64,000 bases of DNA from Liolophura sinensis (lineage: Eukaryota > Mollusca > Polyplacophora > Chitonida > Chitonidae): NCBI RefSeq assembly GCF_032854445.1, contig NC_088295.1, forward strand, positions 83,868,644 through 83,932,643. Direction: 5' to 3'. The notes beneath the pieces are model-generated. The model was not told the DNA's origin and did not search any database. It saw only the letters and a list, made by a program, of their open reading frames with translations. This document shows positions 52,431-62,705 of this stretch, piece by piece (position 1 is the first letter of the stretch; each line of letters begins with the position of its first letter). The translations under genes and the position numbers were made by a program.

Positions 52431-55400
52431 ATGTCGGCATCCACGCGTTTTCTTGAAGCGCTGCTAAGACTAGAAACATCCTTTTTTCGTTGGATAGGTG
52501 TAAATGGTGAGACACTTTTTAAAACTTAAACCGTGAATTCTGATGCAAATTATGTCTCATAAACTGACATGGTAGATAGCCTATTTCTTATATGCGAACA
52601 GCACGTGGTCTTCATCAACTGCAACTCCACTCTAGTGTCTTGACAACTACCACTAGGCCTGCTTACCGGAAGAGTTGCATCGATGCTTTAATTTAGCTGA
52701 GGCAAAGCAGCTTGATTTTATATGAAAGGCCTTTCATTTACCCACGGATCCTCGATTCAACAGGCCAAGTCATAGTACAACATGTGTAAGGTATATAAGG
52801 TCAGAAACAACGTTTCAGCGATTTTAGAAATAAAGCATTTTCCGTTAGTTTGTTTTACGCTCATCTGCACGTCTTGTCCAGCGTCCACAGTGTAGGCAGA
52901 ATCCATCAAAACTGTTTTTTCTGACTTTGTCCTTCTGTACGCCTATATATACACTACACATAGCCCTATGGGCGTTTGACTGAAACTGTGGGATCGATAC
53001 GAGGGCCAGTTATTTAACGAAGGAATAGAGTGCAAGACGACAAAAAATGAGGGGGATGTAGGAGCGATCGCAAATTAATTTGAGGTTGTTTCAGTATATT
53101 TATATCTGACATTCACAAGTGCTTCAAAGAGGTAAAGATCAGAATGGATGATGGAAGATGTTTTAGTTTAGTTTGCAGCTTTTTCAGTTTAGCTTGATGG
53201 TTTTTTTATTTTTGCTGCTTGTTTGGTCATATTGTATGTATCTGTAATACTGATCCTGAAGCTGACAAACTGGCTACTATACAATTTCAATACGCAGTTT
53301 TCGAGTTACTCCATTACGACAACAGAATGACGTCTCGATGCAAAAAGACGTCGCCACTTCACAGCACAGTAGGGCTACTTGCCTATCTTTTAACATGGCA
53401 GTGATCGTGTTTAGATCAAAGTATCCGCAGAAAATCATTTCTTGTGTAATATTGGGGGAACGCTAAGTCACCCCTGAACACAGTTCAAAAGATCAGTGTA
53501 ATCCTTTCAATTACTTCTCTATATTCTGTGTACCACCCCATGTTAAAATTACCAGATTGGCCCTACCGAGCCGTGAAGTGACGACGTCATATCATAAAGG
53601 GACGTCACTCTGTCGTCTTAATGTCATATCTTGAAATGTGTATTCAAGGCAGCATCTACTGCATTTCTGTTGAAATTCCGTTATAGCCATATTGCTTGTA
53701 GATGCAAGATGCAACAAAAATAGACCCTGTACAGATAGCTTTGATATACATGTACCACTACAATATTTTCAGCTTCATGCAAGTTCTGACCTCTTCAGTG
53801 GTTAGAGGGCCCGCCTCAAAGTCGGGAGACCCGGGATCAAAACTGGGTCGGGTCATTCCAGAGGCTTAAAAAAAAATGGTACTTTTTGCTGCCTCGCTTG
53901 GCATTTACCGACGAAAGGTTAGAGCAAGGAAGTAGAACTGGTTGGCCCAGCCTTAGTGTAATGTATACATGACACTCCAGTGGCGGCAACAAGGAGACAC
54001 AGTATATCTGCACACCCCAAGCACACATATATACATATACTTACAAGTTTTGTACTGTAAGACCATGTTTTTATACAGGATTACTTCACAAACCGATATT
54101 AAACTTCAGTACTTGTAGTGGTAAGAAGAAGATTTCTTGGGACATGGACATATATGATGCCAAGGGAGCCTTTTTACTAGAAACATATTGTGTTTAGAAC
54201 CCTTGTCATATGAGTTTGTTAATGGGGATGAAGACAGAAGTGGGGCCTCCGTGGCTCAGCTGAGCAGCATAATGACCCAGAAGCCTCTCACCAATGCAGT
54301 CGCTGCGAGTTCAAGTCCAGCTCATGCTGTCTTCCTCTCTGGCTGTAAGTGGAAAGGTCTGCCAGCAACCTGTGAATGGTTGTGGGTTTCCCCAGGCTCT
54401 GCCCGGTTTCCTCCCTCCATAATGGTGGCCATCGTCATATAAGTGAAATATTCTTGAGTACGGCATAAAACACCAATCAAATAAATAAATAATTGAAGAC
54501 AGAAGCTTTTTGTGTCTGTTCCACAGGTCATTCACCAGCATTAGTTTGTAACACAATCCAGACTCCTGAAGTGACCAGACATCACAACCATGACAGGCAA
54601 GGGTCATCTGTCATAGAGAGTATATTTGACAGCCGCCTCTGGGCAGTGCCCAAATTCAGACGGTCATTAGAAAGACGTATGACCAGAAGGATGGGAGGAG
54701 AGAAGCATTTTGAGACCTATGGTCAGCCAAAGAACAACATTGTAGCCTGTTTGGAATGTGGCCATTGGCATGAGAAGCACACAATATGTGGTAAGCTGAT
54801 TGAACAGTATGATGACTTTGAATGCAAGGTAAAGCATTGCCTCACCCCAGCTGTTAAGCCCTTGACCAATTCTATCAGATCCCATGTTTAAATCCAGTGT
54901 ATGCAGAGTGGATGTGTCAACTGAGGCCTTGTGAGACAATGCTGGGACTCACTAGACCCAAATCAGTAACATCTTGATTCATGTTGAGGCCCTGTGGGGT
55001 TAAACACAGTGCTCTATGTGGGGTTAAACACAGTGCTCTATGTGAGGTTAAACACAGTGCTCTATGTGGGGTTAAACACAGTGCTCTATGTGGGGTTAAA
55101 CACAGTGCTCTATGTGGGGTTAAACATAGTGCTCTATGTGGGGTTAAACACAGTGCTCTATGTGGGGTTAAACACAGTGCTCTATGTGGGGTTAAACACA
55201 GTGCTCTATGTGGGGTTAAACACAGTGCTCTATGTGGGGTTAAACACAGTGCTCTATGTGGGGTTAAACACAGTGCTCTATGTGGGGTTAAACACAGTGC
55301 TCTATGTGGGGTTAAACACAGTGCTCTATGTGGGGTTAAACACAGTGCTCTATCGGGAGCTTATACAAGATGAACAAAATAAACTGAAGTTGCCACCTGG

Positions 55401-56148
55401 ATTTACTTGATCACATTAGTGCCAAAGATATCATTTTGGTCCTTTGCAAAGGCCATTGTCTTTACAGAGGAACAATCCAATTGTTTCTAAAACCGTGAAG
55501 GGTGCATTCTAGTACATAAATTAGTGTTAACTGTATTAAATGTAAGAATTTTCCTTGAGTAATTTTCATTTCCAACGTGAAAATACAGCTCCAAAGTATG
55601 GAATTTGCACCTTGTTCCATTGTCTGACACATGATTTTAACCTATAGAGACAACTTGAGATAAGTCTGCATGACAGTCACATTGTGAGATCAGTTGTTCT
55701 CTAGGTTTAATTTTACCCATTTTGATTCTGCAATTTGTGAAAAAGAGATTTGTCATCAGGCTTTAAGGTAATTCTGTGTTATTTGTTCAGAAACATGTTT
55801 TTGGTAAAAATGTTCCTCTTTGGTAACATCAATATTTGTGAGGGCTTTAGTGATGATGAATAACAAATAAAACACACAAATCAGAGCTTACTGTTATGAT
55901 GTCTGACTGATCCTCTTATCTCCACAGGACATTGTTATGCCAAAGTCAGAGAGGAAACCAAACATATGCAAGAGGCAATGGGAGAGGAAGCAAATTTCTA
56001 TGCCCCACAAAAAGAAGTTGCATTTCTCTATGAAGGAGAGAAAGATGAAAACAGTCAGGAAAAATTTGTTGTGCATTTGAAAAAGAGAAGACCAGAATGG
56101 TTCTCCAAATCACTGACTTCAAAACAACCTTCATCTGACCCCTCATGA
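52431..56148 (+). CDS. MRPL32: Mitochondrial ribosomal protein bL32m, complete
   Basis: Exons 52431-52497 (or to 52506), 54527-54790 and 55928-56148 join in phase to 183 or 186 residues (human 188). Two donors, ATAG|GTGTAA and AATG|GTGAGA, keep the same phase; the second fits the consensus better. It is a structural protein of the mitochondrial large ribosomal subunit. In yeast and mammals the precursor is matured by the m-AAA protease. Visible features: a basic, hydroxylated N terminus (MSASTRFLEALLRLE) suited to a mitochondrial presequence; the conserved SIFDSRLWAVPKFRRSLE block; a zinc ribbon with C97, C100, C110 and C113 (CLECG and CGHC); and a C-terminal KKRRPEWF matching the family's RPSWF ending. 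The exon 2 donor TGTG|GTAAGC is chosen because it restores CGHCYAKV. Intron 1 holds two SINEs and intron 2 a 24-bp array. Confidence 0.93.
53788..54012 (+). mobile_element. SINE-B, tRNA-headed, MRPL32 intron 1
   Basis: The head CCTCTTCAGTGGTTAGAGGG (A-box-like) and GGGATCAAAACTGGGTCGGG (B-box-like) are followed by CTGCCTCGCTTGGCATTTAC, GACGAAAGGTTAGAGCAAGG, GAACTGGTTGGCCCAG and CTCCAGTGGCGGCAAC. I recall this body from bivalve repeat sequences. It is distinct from SINE-A and has no clear tail. Confidence 0.7.
54241..54493 (+). mobile_element. SINE-A, full length, with 12-bp target duplication
   Basis: The best full copy. Head TGGGGCCTCCGTGGCTCAGC (A box), GAGTTCAAGTCCAGCTCATG (B box, about 54308), body, TTCTTGAGTACGGCATAAAA, CAATCAAATAAATAAATA. 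It is flanked by identical TGAAGACAGAAG at 54229-54240 and 54494-54505, the right copy lying 21 bases before MRPL32 exon 2. Confidence 0.95.
54994..55353 (+). repeat. 24-bp minisatellite, 15 copies, MRPL32 intron 2
   Basis: Exactly 360 bases of GTGGGGTTAAACACAGTGCT plus CTAT, with only two or three substitutions in the whole array. Open frames of 130 and 138 codons (KHSALCGV and LNTVLYVG periods) are repeat artefacts within the intron. Confidence 0.95.
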
Positions 56149-56360
56149 AAAGTCTGACCCTCACGAAAAGTACAAGACAACAAGAGGACTGACTTTACAG
56201 ATGTATGCCTTGTGACTTATTTCCCAGCGGTATGCAGTGAAGAGGAGAAAATGGTGTTACAAGACTGGTTAATGAGAAAAGGGAAAATGCTATAAAGTGT
56301 TCTTGGATTTCTTATTTATTTTTGCCTTATTTTTTGTTGATTTATCCTAACCTGAAAACG

Positions 56361-56700
56361 TTTAAGTTTTAGAGCAGAACAGTTAGTATATTTCACAATG
56401 TGGTGAAATGTTTAAGTTTTAGAGCAGAACAGTTAGTATATTCCACATTGTGGTGAAATGTTTAAGTTTTAGAGCAGAACAGTTAGTATATTCCACAATG
56501 TGGTGAAATGTTTAAGTTTTAGAGCAGAACAGTTAGTATATTTCACAATGTGGTGAAATGTTTAAGTTTTAGAGCAGAACAGTTAGTATATTCCACAACG
56601 TGGTGAAATGTTTAAGTTTTAGAGCAGAACAGTTAGTATATTCCACAACGTGGTGAAATGTTTAAGTTTTAGAGCAGAACAGTTAGTATATTCCACTATG
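56361..56700 (+). repeat. 50-bp tandem repeat, seven copies, MRPL32 3' UTR
   Basis: TTTAAGTTTTAGAGCAGAAC begins at 56361, 56411, 56461, 56511, 56561, 56611 and 56661. Units end in CCACAATGTGG (or CCACATTGTGG, CCACAACGTGG), an 11-base near-palindrome. The array lies between the stop codon and the first poly(A)-like signal. Confidence 0.93.
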
Positions 56701-56800
56701 TGATAACCTGTTAATGAGCAATTCCTTCAGGAGAAATTGTAAGCAAATGCATGAACCAGTCGTATTTTGTGTCTTATAATATCACGGGAACAGTCATATT

Positions 56801-56968
56801 ATTAAAGTACAGTTGTATCTTGATAATGCTTTAATGATACATGCTGTAAAATGTTTGAAAAAATGTGTAAAAAAAAGTTGTTTTTCCCTCCAAAATTTGT
56901 TTCACCCACTTTAACTTATTGCATTAATCATGTTTTAAACGTAGTACGAATGATATTGAGTTAATAAA
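56801..56968 (+). terminator. MRPL32 poly(A) signals
   Basis: ATTAAA at 56801-56806 and AATAAA at 56963-56968. Either would place the 50-bp array inside the 3' UTR. Confidence 0.4.
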
Positions 56969-57139
56969 TAAGCCCAGAATAATAATTCTGGGCTCGTCAG
57001 GCATAATTTTTGAGAACTTAATTGTGTTATTGATATGATTGTCATGCTGATAATTAAAGACTAGAAATTTGATTGACTTTTTCTAGATTAAATTTAAAAA
57101 AAAAAGAGGCACTTGGTCGTGGAAGAAACCAAATGCTTT

Positions 57140-57290
57140 ATATGTGGCTGCACGCTCTACAGGTGAAAATGGTGAGCACCACACGCTGGGAATATGGTCA
57201 GTCACTAATTTTCAAAGGTTCATCCACCTATAGGAAACTGACCGTCGTTCAGAAAAGGTTGGTTGATACCTGAACACTTTACAAACATCT
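57140..57290 (+). repeat. Dispersed repeat Z, copy 1
   Basis: CAGGTGAAAATGGTGAGCAC, CACACGC, TAGGAAACTGACCGTCGTTC, AGAAAAGGTTGGTTGATA, TTTACAAACATCTCT. It gives the uninterrupted sequence at the position where copy 2 carries a MITE. Confidence 0.65.
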
Positions 57291-57399
57291 CTATGTGGAA
57301 TGGAACCAGTTACCCATTTTTTGTCTAGAGTGACTTTCTCGTATGCTGCTCAGCGATAGATCATTAGCGTAAGGGAATTAATGGGTCATTCCGCATGGT

Positions 57400-57822
57400 A
57401 AAGGGTTCAGCCCCAACCTGCGGTAGAGAATTGAAGAAGTTTACCAGACTCCACTCTTCAAGTTTCCGTGACCTTGATGGCAATCAGTGGACAAAGGCAA
57501 CCCGAGGACTTTGGGGGTAGACGTGCATGAAGTTCAGCTAAGGATATCACTGCAGGTAAAGATGTGAGCACCACACGCGAGAAAGAAAGATTGCCAAACG
57601 TTCATACAACTGTAGGAAACTGGGGCCACTTTCACAAAACTTCGTAAGTCATGTTTCTGCGTATCCTTTTTCGTAAAAGGGTTATACTGCCATAAGCCGA
57701 CGTCATTTGAGAGAAATGTTACGAAAACCTTATTTGCGAAGTTCTGTGAAAGTGGCCCCTGACCGCCGTCGTCAATTAAAAATGTTTGCTAATACGTGAC
57801 AATTTACAAACACTTCCGTTTC
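57400..57822 (+). repeat. Dispersed repeat Z, copy 2, interrupted by MITE
   Basis: Contains GTGACCTTGATGGCAATCAG, TGGACAAAGGCAACCC, AGGTAAAGATGTGAGCACCA, TAGGAAACTG, then the insertion 57623-57758, then ACCGCCGTCGTC and TTTACAAACACTTCC. Confidence 0.65.
57623..57758. mobile_element. 136-bp MITE nested in repeat Z, 3-bp target duplication
   Basis: Terminal inverted repeats of about 23 bases, GGGCCACTTTCACAAAACTT on the left and GGGCCACTTTCACAGAACTT (minus strand) on the right. CTG flanks both ends (57620-57622 and 57759-57761). Removing the element and one CTG restores the sequence seen in copy 1 of repeat Z. It has no open frame and so depends on another transposase. Confidence 0.88.
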
Positions 57823-58052
57823 GAATAGAGCTGTTTAACCTTAACGATGGTCATTGTTGCGATTAGGTGGAAAGCTCTTGTTTCGCATTTGTATAGCAAT
57901 TAGAACTTCTTTTCCCAGTCCACCCATTCAGTGAACAGTTTTGAATTTATGTTGGCTGAATGCATTTAACGCTGACTTCATGTGTATGTCAAAAAGAAAG
58001 GCATTGGTGGGTTGTTACGCAGCGTGGGAAATAAGCTTCTTCCATTGGCTGG

Positions 58053-58195
58053 GAGTTCGAATCGGGAAGTATGTCAGCAATCTGCGGATGGTCTTTGGTT
58101 TCCCCTGTACTCTGCCTGATTTCCTTCAACTGTGTTGACTGTAGTTGTGTAAGTGTCATAAATGGGACAGTCGTAAAACACATATCAGATAAATA
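58053..58195 (+). repeat. SINE-A-related, diverged
   Basis: GAGTTCGAATCGGGAAGTAT (B-box-like), CAGCAATCTGCGGATGGTCT, CGTAAAACACATATCAGATA, AATAATA. The middle is strongly diverged. Confidence 0.6.
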
Positions 58196-58204
58196 ATACA
58201 TACA

Positions 58205-58475
58205 TTGGCTGGGACGTATCATGATCTGGTCTGGGCTCAATGCAAACCTCTGGTATGAAATTTACCAGGCGCCACTGTGACTCTGTGACCTTGGTTGCAA
58301 TCAGTGGACAAAGGCACCCCCAGGACTGTTTGTGTGGTCTTGTGTGACGTTCAGCTGTGGAGGTCCCTCTGCAGGTGAAGATGTGAAGGAGATGGTCAAT
58401 CACGCATAACAACCATAATCAAGAAAAGGTTGGCTGATATGTGGTCGTTCTACAAATATTTCTTTCGAATGGAAT
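58205..58475 (+). repeat. Dispersed repeat Z, copy 3
   Basis: CTGTGACCTTGGTTGCAATC, AGTGGACAAAGGCACCCCCA, TGCAGGTGAAGATGTGAAGG, AAGAAAAGGTTGGCTGATAT. It directly follows a SINE. Confidence 0.6.
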
Positions 58476-58860
58476 TAGTTACTATTTATTCTACATTAGG
58501 CATACATGTTCCTATCATTGGCTGCGCTAGCCCAAGTCGAATTGATAATTGTTTCCGGGTAATCCTGTTACTTACCAGTGATACAATTCCTGCTTTGCAA
58601 CAGTGTTTTAAGACGATGTGCACTGTAGTGTCCGACTTACTTTTAGGCGAGAGACTTTCCCATTGCAGTGTAGAGTGTTTAGGGAGTTTAATCCTCCAGT
58701 CTGGACCGACATAAGGCTTGCAACCAACTTAGTCCTTGTTCGTTTTTCACCTAGCACAAGGGGATAGCTGGTGCGATATATGGAAAACGGTGTTACATTT
58801 TAGGTGACAGTCGGTAACTCATGCATACAAGAACTAAGTAGTTTTATTTGAAGAGGGGTC

Positions 58861-59088
58861 AAGGTGGCCGAGGTGGTTAGCGGGCCAGCACGGCGGAGTA
58901 ACCCAGGAGGCTCCCGCCAATGTCGCCGCTGTGAGTCCAGCTCATGCTGGCTTCCTCTCCAAGCATACGTGGTGGGATGGTGGTGGCTTTCCCCCGGACT
59001 CTACCCGGCTGCCTCCGACCATAATGCTGACCGCCGTCGTATAAATGAAATATTCGTGAGTAACTTTGCGACGTAAAACTCCAATCAA

Positions 59089-59094
<6 letters not shown>
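58861..59094 (+). mobile_element. SINE-A, near full length
   Basis: Head AAGGTGGCCGAGGTGGTTAG, body GTCCAGCTCATGCTGGCTTC, CCGACCATAATGCTGACCGC, GTAAAACTCCAATCAAATAC. The tail has turned into the AT microsatellite that follows. Confidence 0.88.

Positions 59095-59176
<82 letters not shown>
59092..59176. repeat. (AT)n(GT)n microsatellite
   Basis: About 35 AT units followed by six or seven GT units, starting in the SINE tail. Confidence 0.97.
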
Positions 59177-60644
59177 AGCAGGGGACAGGCTTTAGAGTTT
59201 AGGTTGTAGGTATTGGGATTTCTTACTTAAAACATTTCCATTGTATAGCCTGTCCAAACAAGGTTAAACGTATCAGTTATACAGTTTGACGTACGTTGCT
59301 TCGTCGTTCCAATATATGGGCAGTCTGCAAAATGTCTGAAAGATTTCAATTTCCTAAGCGAACTTAAAACCTCAGGGGCCGATTCCACAAAGCTCTTAAA
59401 AATGCGTAGTTTGGGGTTTTTGAAGTAGAAATTTAGACACTTTTGTCTTCCGTTAATAATGATGAGGTGGACAAAATTTTGTTGTTTTCATGCAGCTTTT
59501 TGATCAAGTGGATATATATCACACGCATAATATAGGTATACGAGAACCGAGGAAGATCCTCAGAGAAATCAGCGCAGGTCGCCAAGGAGCTGATAAACGT
59601 GATCTGATGCCGCATCAAAACGAGTGGAAAAAAAATGAATCTGAACAGGCGATCTCTTAATGGATACACGAAAAAGTACCATATGACGTAGAACTAGAAG
59701 AAAGCAAATTTTATATTACCTAACACCTATATTCTTTATTCATTTGTCCGGCAGTGGTCGGAAATATTCAGAGATGACGTCATCGATGAACATATACTGG
59801 GAATGCGGGACGAGCTTAGCGCTCCCAGTTCGGGCTTCGTTCCCCTCAACATATAGTTGATTTGACATATATTTTATGCCACATCATAGGCCCTATATTT
59901 TCCGCCCGCCCAACATTGCTCGCATTAATAAACAAGACAATCCCTACATCATGTTGTTGTATGGTACAGACCGAGAACTCTGCCAACAGAACACCCCTTT
60001 TAGTTCTTAATAAAAGTGTTTGATAGGTGTGTATATACTTTTTCCCCGCTGTATTTTGCATACCACATGAATCATGGTATATTATTTCTATCACAAGAAT
60101 TTGACTAAAACAGACAACAATTAAAGGACATGAATGCTCTAACTCTGTTCGGTTAGCGCATGTATTTTGTCTTCGCGAATAATTTCAAGAATGAACTGAA
60201 AATGCGTTTGAAAACAACGCTGGTGTCTGCGCACACTGTGATCCACTTGCTACGTTACGTATAAAAACATTAACACCCATGTACAACTATTAACATAAAA
60301 AGCATCTGATTGTCTTTTTCAGCCGTTGGCTTGTTTTCTTAATCCGTATACATGTATTTTCGCCTAGATATGTATGGAATAAATTCTCAGGTACCTACGA
60401 AATGGCCTAATCTAGTGCACCCAATTTATCTCCAAGTAAATGCGTGTATGATGTATATCGAAATCTATTGGTTCGCCTGTTTAGCTGCCCTGTATGTCTT
60501 TAAATACAAGCTACTCAAATAAGCAGGAATACATCGTATTTCTTGAAGAATAGTGTTAAACTATTGAATCATTTATTGTGCCATTAAACTCAGCATTCTG
60601 GTTTCATTTTCTTCTGTATTTATTGCTTGTCATTGAATTATTGC

Positions 60645-60712
60645 GGATTGTTGTTTAAAGCTATACAGAAGAATTTTTCATTTATTTGACGGTGGTCAGC
60701 TTTTAGTGATTA
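60645..60712 (-). repeat. SINE-like tail fragment
   Basis: TTGCGGATTGTTGTTTAAAG, CAGAAGAATTTTTCATTTAT, GACGGTGGTCAGC: a reverse, old copy of the TTGTTTAA-type SINE end. Confidence 0.5.
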
Positions 60713-61963
60713 TGACGTCAGTTTTTAAGTCTTAATAATTTTATTCAACATAGCCGTAAAATGTTATTTACATGAAACATACACACGCACAAAAGAAAAT
60801 ACATATCAAACTATTGGTGCTCAGGGTACTGAAAAGTTTTGTTGAACCACTATCGATTACGTCGTCGCAAGCTTTACATTACGATGTACATGTATATATG
60901 TAGAACGGAATCTATTATATATATCACTTCTACAAATATGATCGTATTAAAATGGTTTTACAGGCCGACAAGCGCAGCTTACGGTGCCTGTACAATACTA
61001 ATTTAAAGGGTAACTATAAACTTCATCAAACTTTTAAAATCGTTGGTGCAGATGCAGTCGGTATATACGCCAACGATGTCACGTTTCTATGTTTGCTCGG
61101 ATTGGTTTGTTTCATGGTCCATTCGGCGAATTGCATTTTGAATGTAAAAGTCTTCCATACTCAGTGTAGTAAGTGGGAAAGCTCTGATGTCATTGGTCAC
61201 AACGTTTACGGTCAGAAATGTTAACCATAGAATCCAGCGTTCCAGATGCATTTTACTCAGTTAAATAAATTCTATATAAAGAAAATCAAACAAATCGAAG
61301 TATTTCCAGTGTTAAATGGCTTTTCATCTGACATAGACTTTATGATATATTGCTTTTCTTTGCCATATAGATTTCATCGATGAATTGATTTCCATAAAAT
61401 TATTCTTTTCCATCGGTTTTATCTTACTCTGCAAAGTGAAATTGCATCGATGTTTTACGATTCACTATACTGGTATATAAGTATTCTTCGTCCATTAATG
61501 CTAATTTAAGTCTTGCCCTGTACAGGTGAATGTACTGTATTGAGATTTGTGAGTAAACAAGGTTAATGTAACATGATATGGCCGTGTGATTGCCCAATAA
61601 TAGCTTTAGAAGACCGAGGAAGCACAGAGGTTAAGGGAGCATTGGTCCGTTATCAGAAAGACCTCGGGTATACGGAGTGATGGTTAAACTCTCCCACCCT
61701 AATACCGTTGTTCGTAAGCAAATACAGTTCAATTATGCCGTGTTCAGCACTCTATAGGGACAAGTCGCTTAGCATAAATTAACAATATACAATAGATTGA
61801 AGAATACTTATACGTAGGCTTACACGAAAAAGTGACAATAAGAAGAACAACACCTGGTGACAGATTGGTGACATCTTGTGCACAGGTGTAAGACGGCTAC
61901 AGGTATTTTCCGCATTCGTAAGTAACGACAGTTTTGATTGGCTGTTCGATATGCCCCCGCCCG

Positions 61964-62063
61964 TGCCTCAGCCTCCATGACCCAAGATGAGAATGAGGGC
62001 CGCCTGGCGGTAACGTGTCTTCCTTCTTTCGACAGGACATCTGAGGACGAGCGTAAAGCTAAG
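61964..62063 (+). other. Possible 5' UTR exon of secreted-peptide gene
   Basis: A donor AAG|GTGAGA at 62063/62064 could splice to the acceptor TATATTTTCAG at 62391-62401. A CCAAT-type motif (GATTGGCTG) lies upstream at about 61937. The frame through this stretch does not continue usefully into the next exon, so it would be untranslated. Start position unknown. Confidence 0.3.
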
Positions 62064-62160
62064 GTGAGACCAGGTATAATAACTTTACCGTATCCTCAAT
62101 TTGCTTCAGGAAAAATCCAGTACAGGAAAAGAAGTTTTATGTGTAATTATTTCACAGCTT

Positions 62161-62250
62161 TTTGTGTAATAAACCTGAAGTCTTAGCTATTAGTGTAATA
62201 AACCTGAAGCCTTAGCTATTAGTGTAATGAACATGAAGCCTTAGCTATTA
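62161..62250 (+). repeat. Short tandem repeat, about 30 bp, three copies
   Basis: TGTAATAAACCTGAAG(T/C)C followed by TTAGCTATTAG, three times with a few substitutions. Confidence 0.8.
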
Positions 62251-62409
62251 TTTACATTAGAAACGTGCGTCTTCATCACATTACTTGAACATATCAAAAG
62301 ATTCATTAATTTCTGATGAGGATTAGATTTAACTATATATAACTTAATCCCACTGGTGTAGTATGATTTTTGACAATTTGACGTTTATTTTATATTTTCA
62401 GCCCTCGCC

Positions 62410-62705
62410 ATGTTTCGTCTCGCCCTACTTGTTACCCTTGCTGCTTTAGCAGCTTTGTCCGGTACGTAATCAGTTTATTGAACACAAGACACACTGTATA
62501 TATGTATATATATGAAAAGACCTGAAGTGAAGTAAAAGAGATAAGATATAGTACCTGTACATATCATTAGCATTTGTTTCGTACACTCATGATTTCCTCA
62601 CTTTGAATTTATTTAACTTTTCCTTCAGAAAACAAAACTGTATTATTGTAAGCTCATGACATCTTTCTTCATCTTTTTCAGTGACTGCGACTCCATGCTT
62701 CAGAT
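62410..62705 (+). CDS. Putative small secreted peptide, 5' exons only
   Basis: Exon 62410-62461 (17 codons plus one base) begins MFRLALLVTLAALAALS, a textbook signal peptide: one basic residue, then an Ala/Leu-rich core. Exon 62682-62705 is a 24-base microexon joined in phase (GTACGT donor, TTTTTCAG acceptor, GTAAGT donor), adding VTATPCFR. A mature part with more cysteines would be expected downstream, but I found no convincing third exon. One weak option after TAAAACAACAG at 63229 would add about 24 codons to a stop. Read-through of the second donor would give CKYAPLS and a stop. Family unknown; it may continue beyond the window. Confidence 0.4.

Larger units (their letters stand above)
56969..62400. 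other. Repeat-rich intergenic region
   Basis: No gene was recognised. It holds dispersed repeat Z in three pieces, a nested MITE, two SINE-A copies, an AT microsatellite and SINE-like tail fragments. About 59.2-60.6 and 60.7-61.9 kb show nothing identifiable; a 90-codon frame at 60952-61224 has a hydrophobic stretch but no recognisable family or splice context. Confidence 0.5.

Noticed and set aside
53788-53862. A functional tRNA gene
   Set aside because: The A- and B-box-like motifs do not support a full cloverleaf, and the sequence continues into a conserved SINE body.
54527-54891. MRPL32 exon 2 extending to the donor at 54828/54829 or to the stop at 54891
   Set aside because: Ending at 54790 instead restores the second zinc-ribbon pair (CGHC) and the KVREET block when joined to exon 3; the longer versions break the conserved domain.
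54981-55410. 130- and 138-codon frames with perfect eight-residue repeats
   Set aside because: They come from a 24-bp array within MRPL32 intron 2; two frames are open simultaneously.
59384-59410. Second copy of the 57.6-kb MITE (GGGGCCGATTCCACAAAGCT)
   Set aside because: It resembles a related terminus, but I could not find the matching inverted end nearby, so an element cannot be defined.
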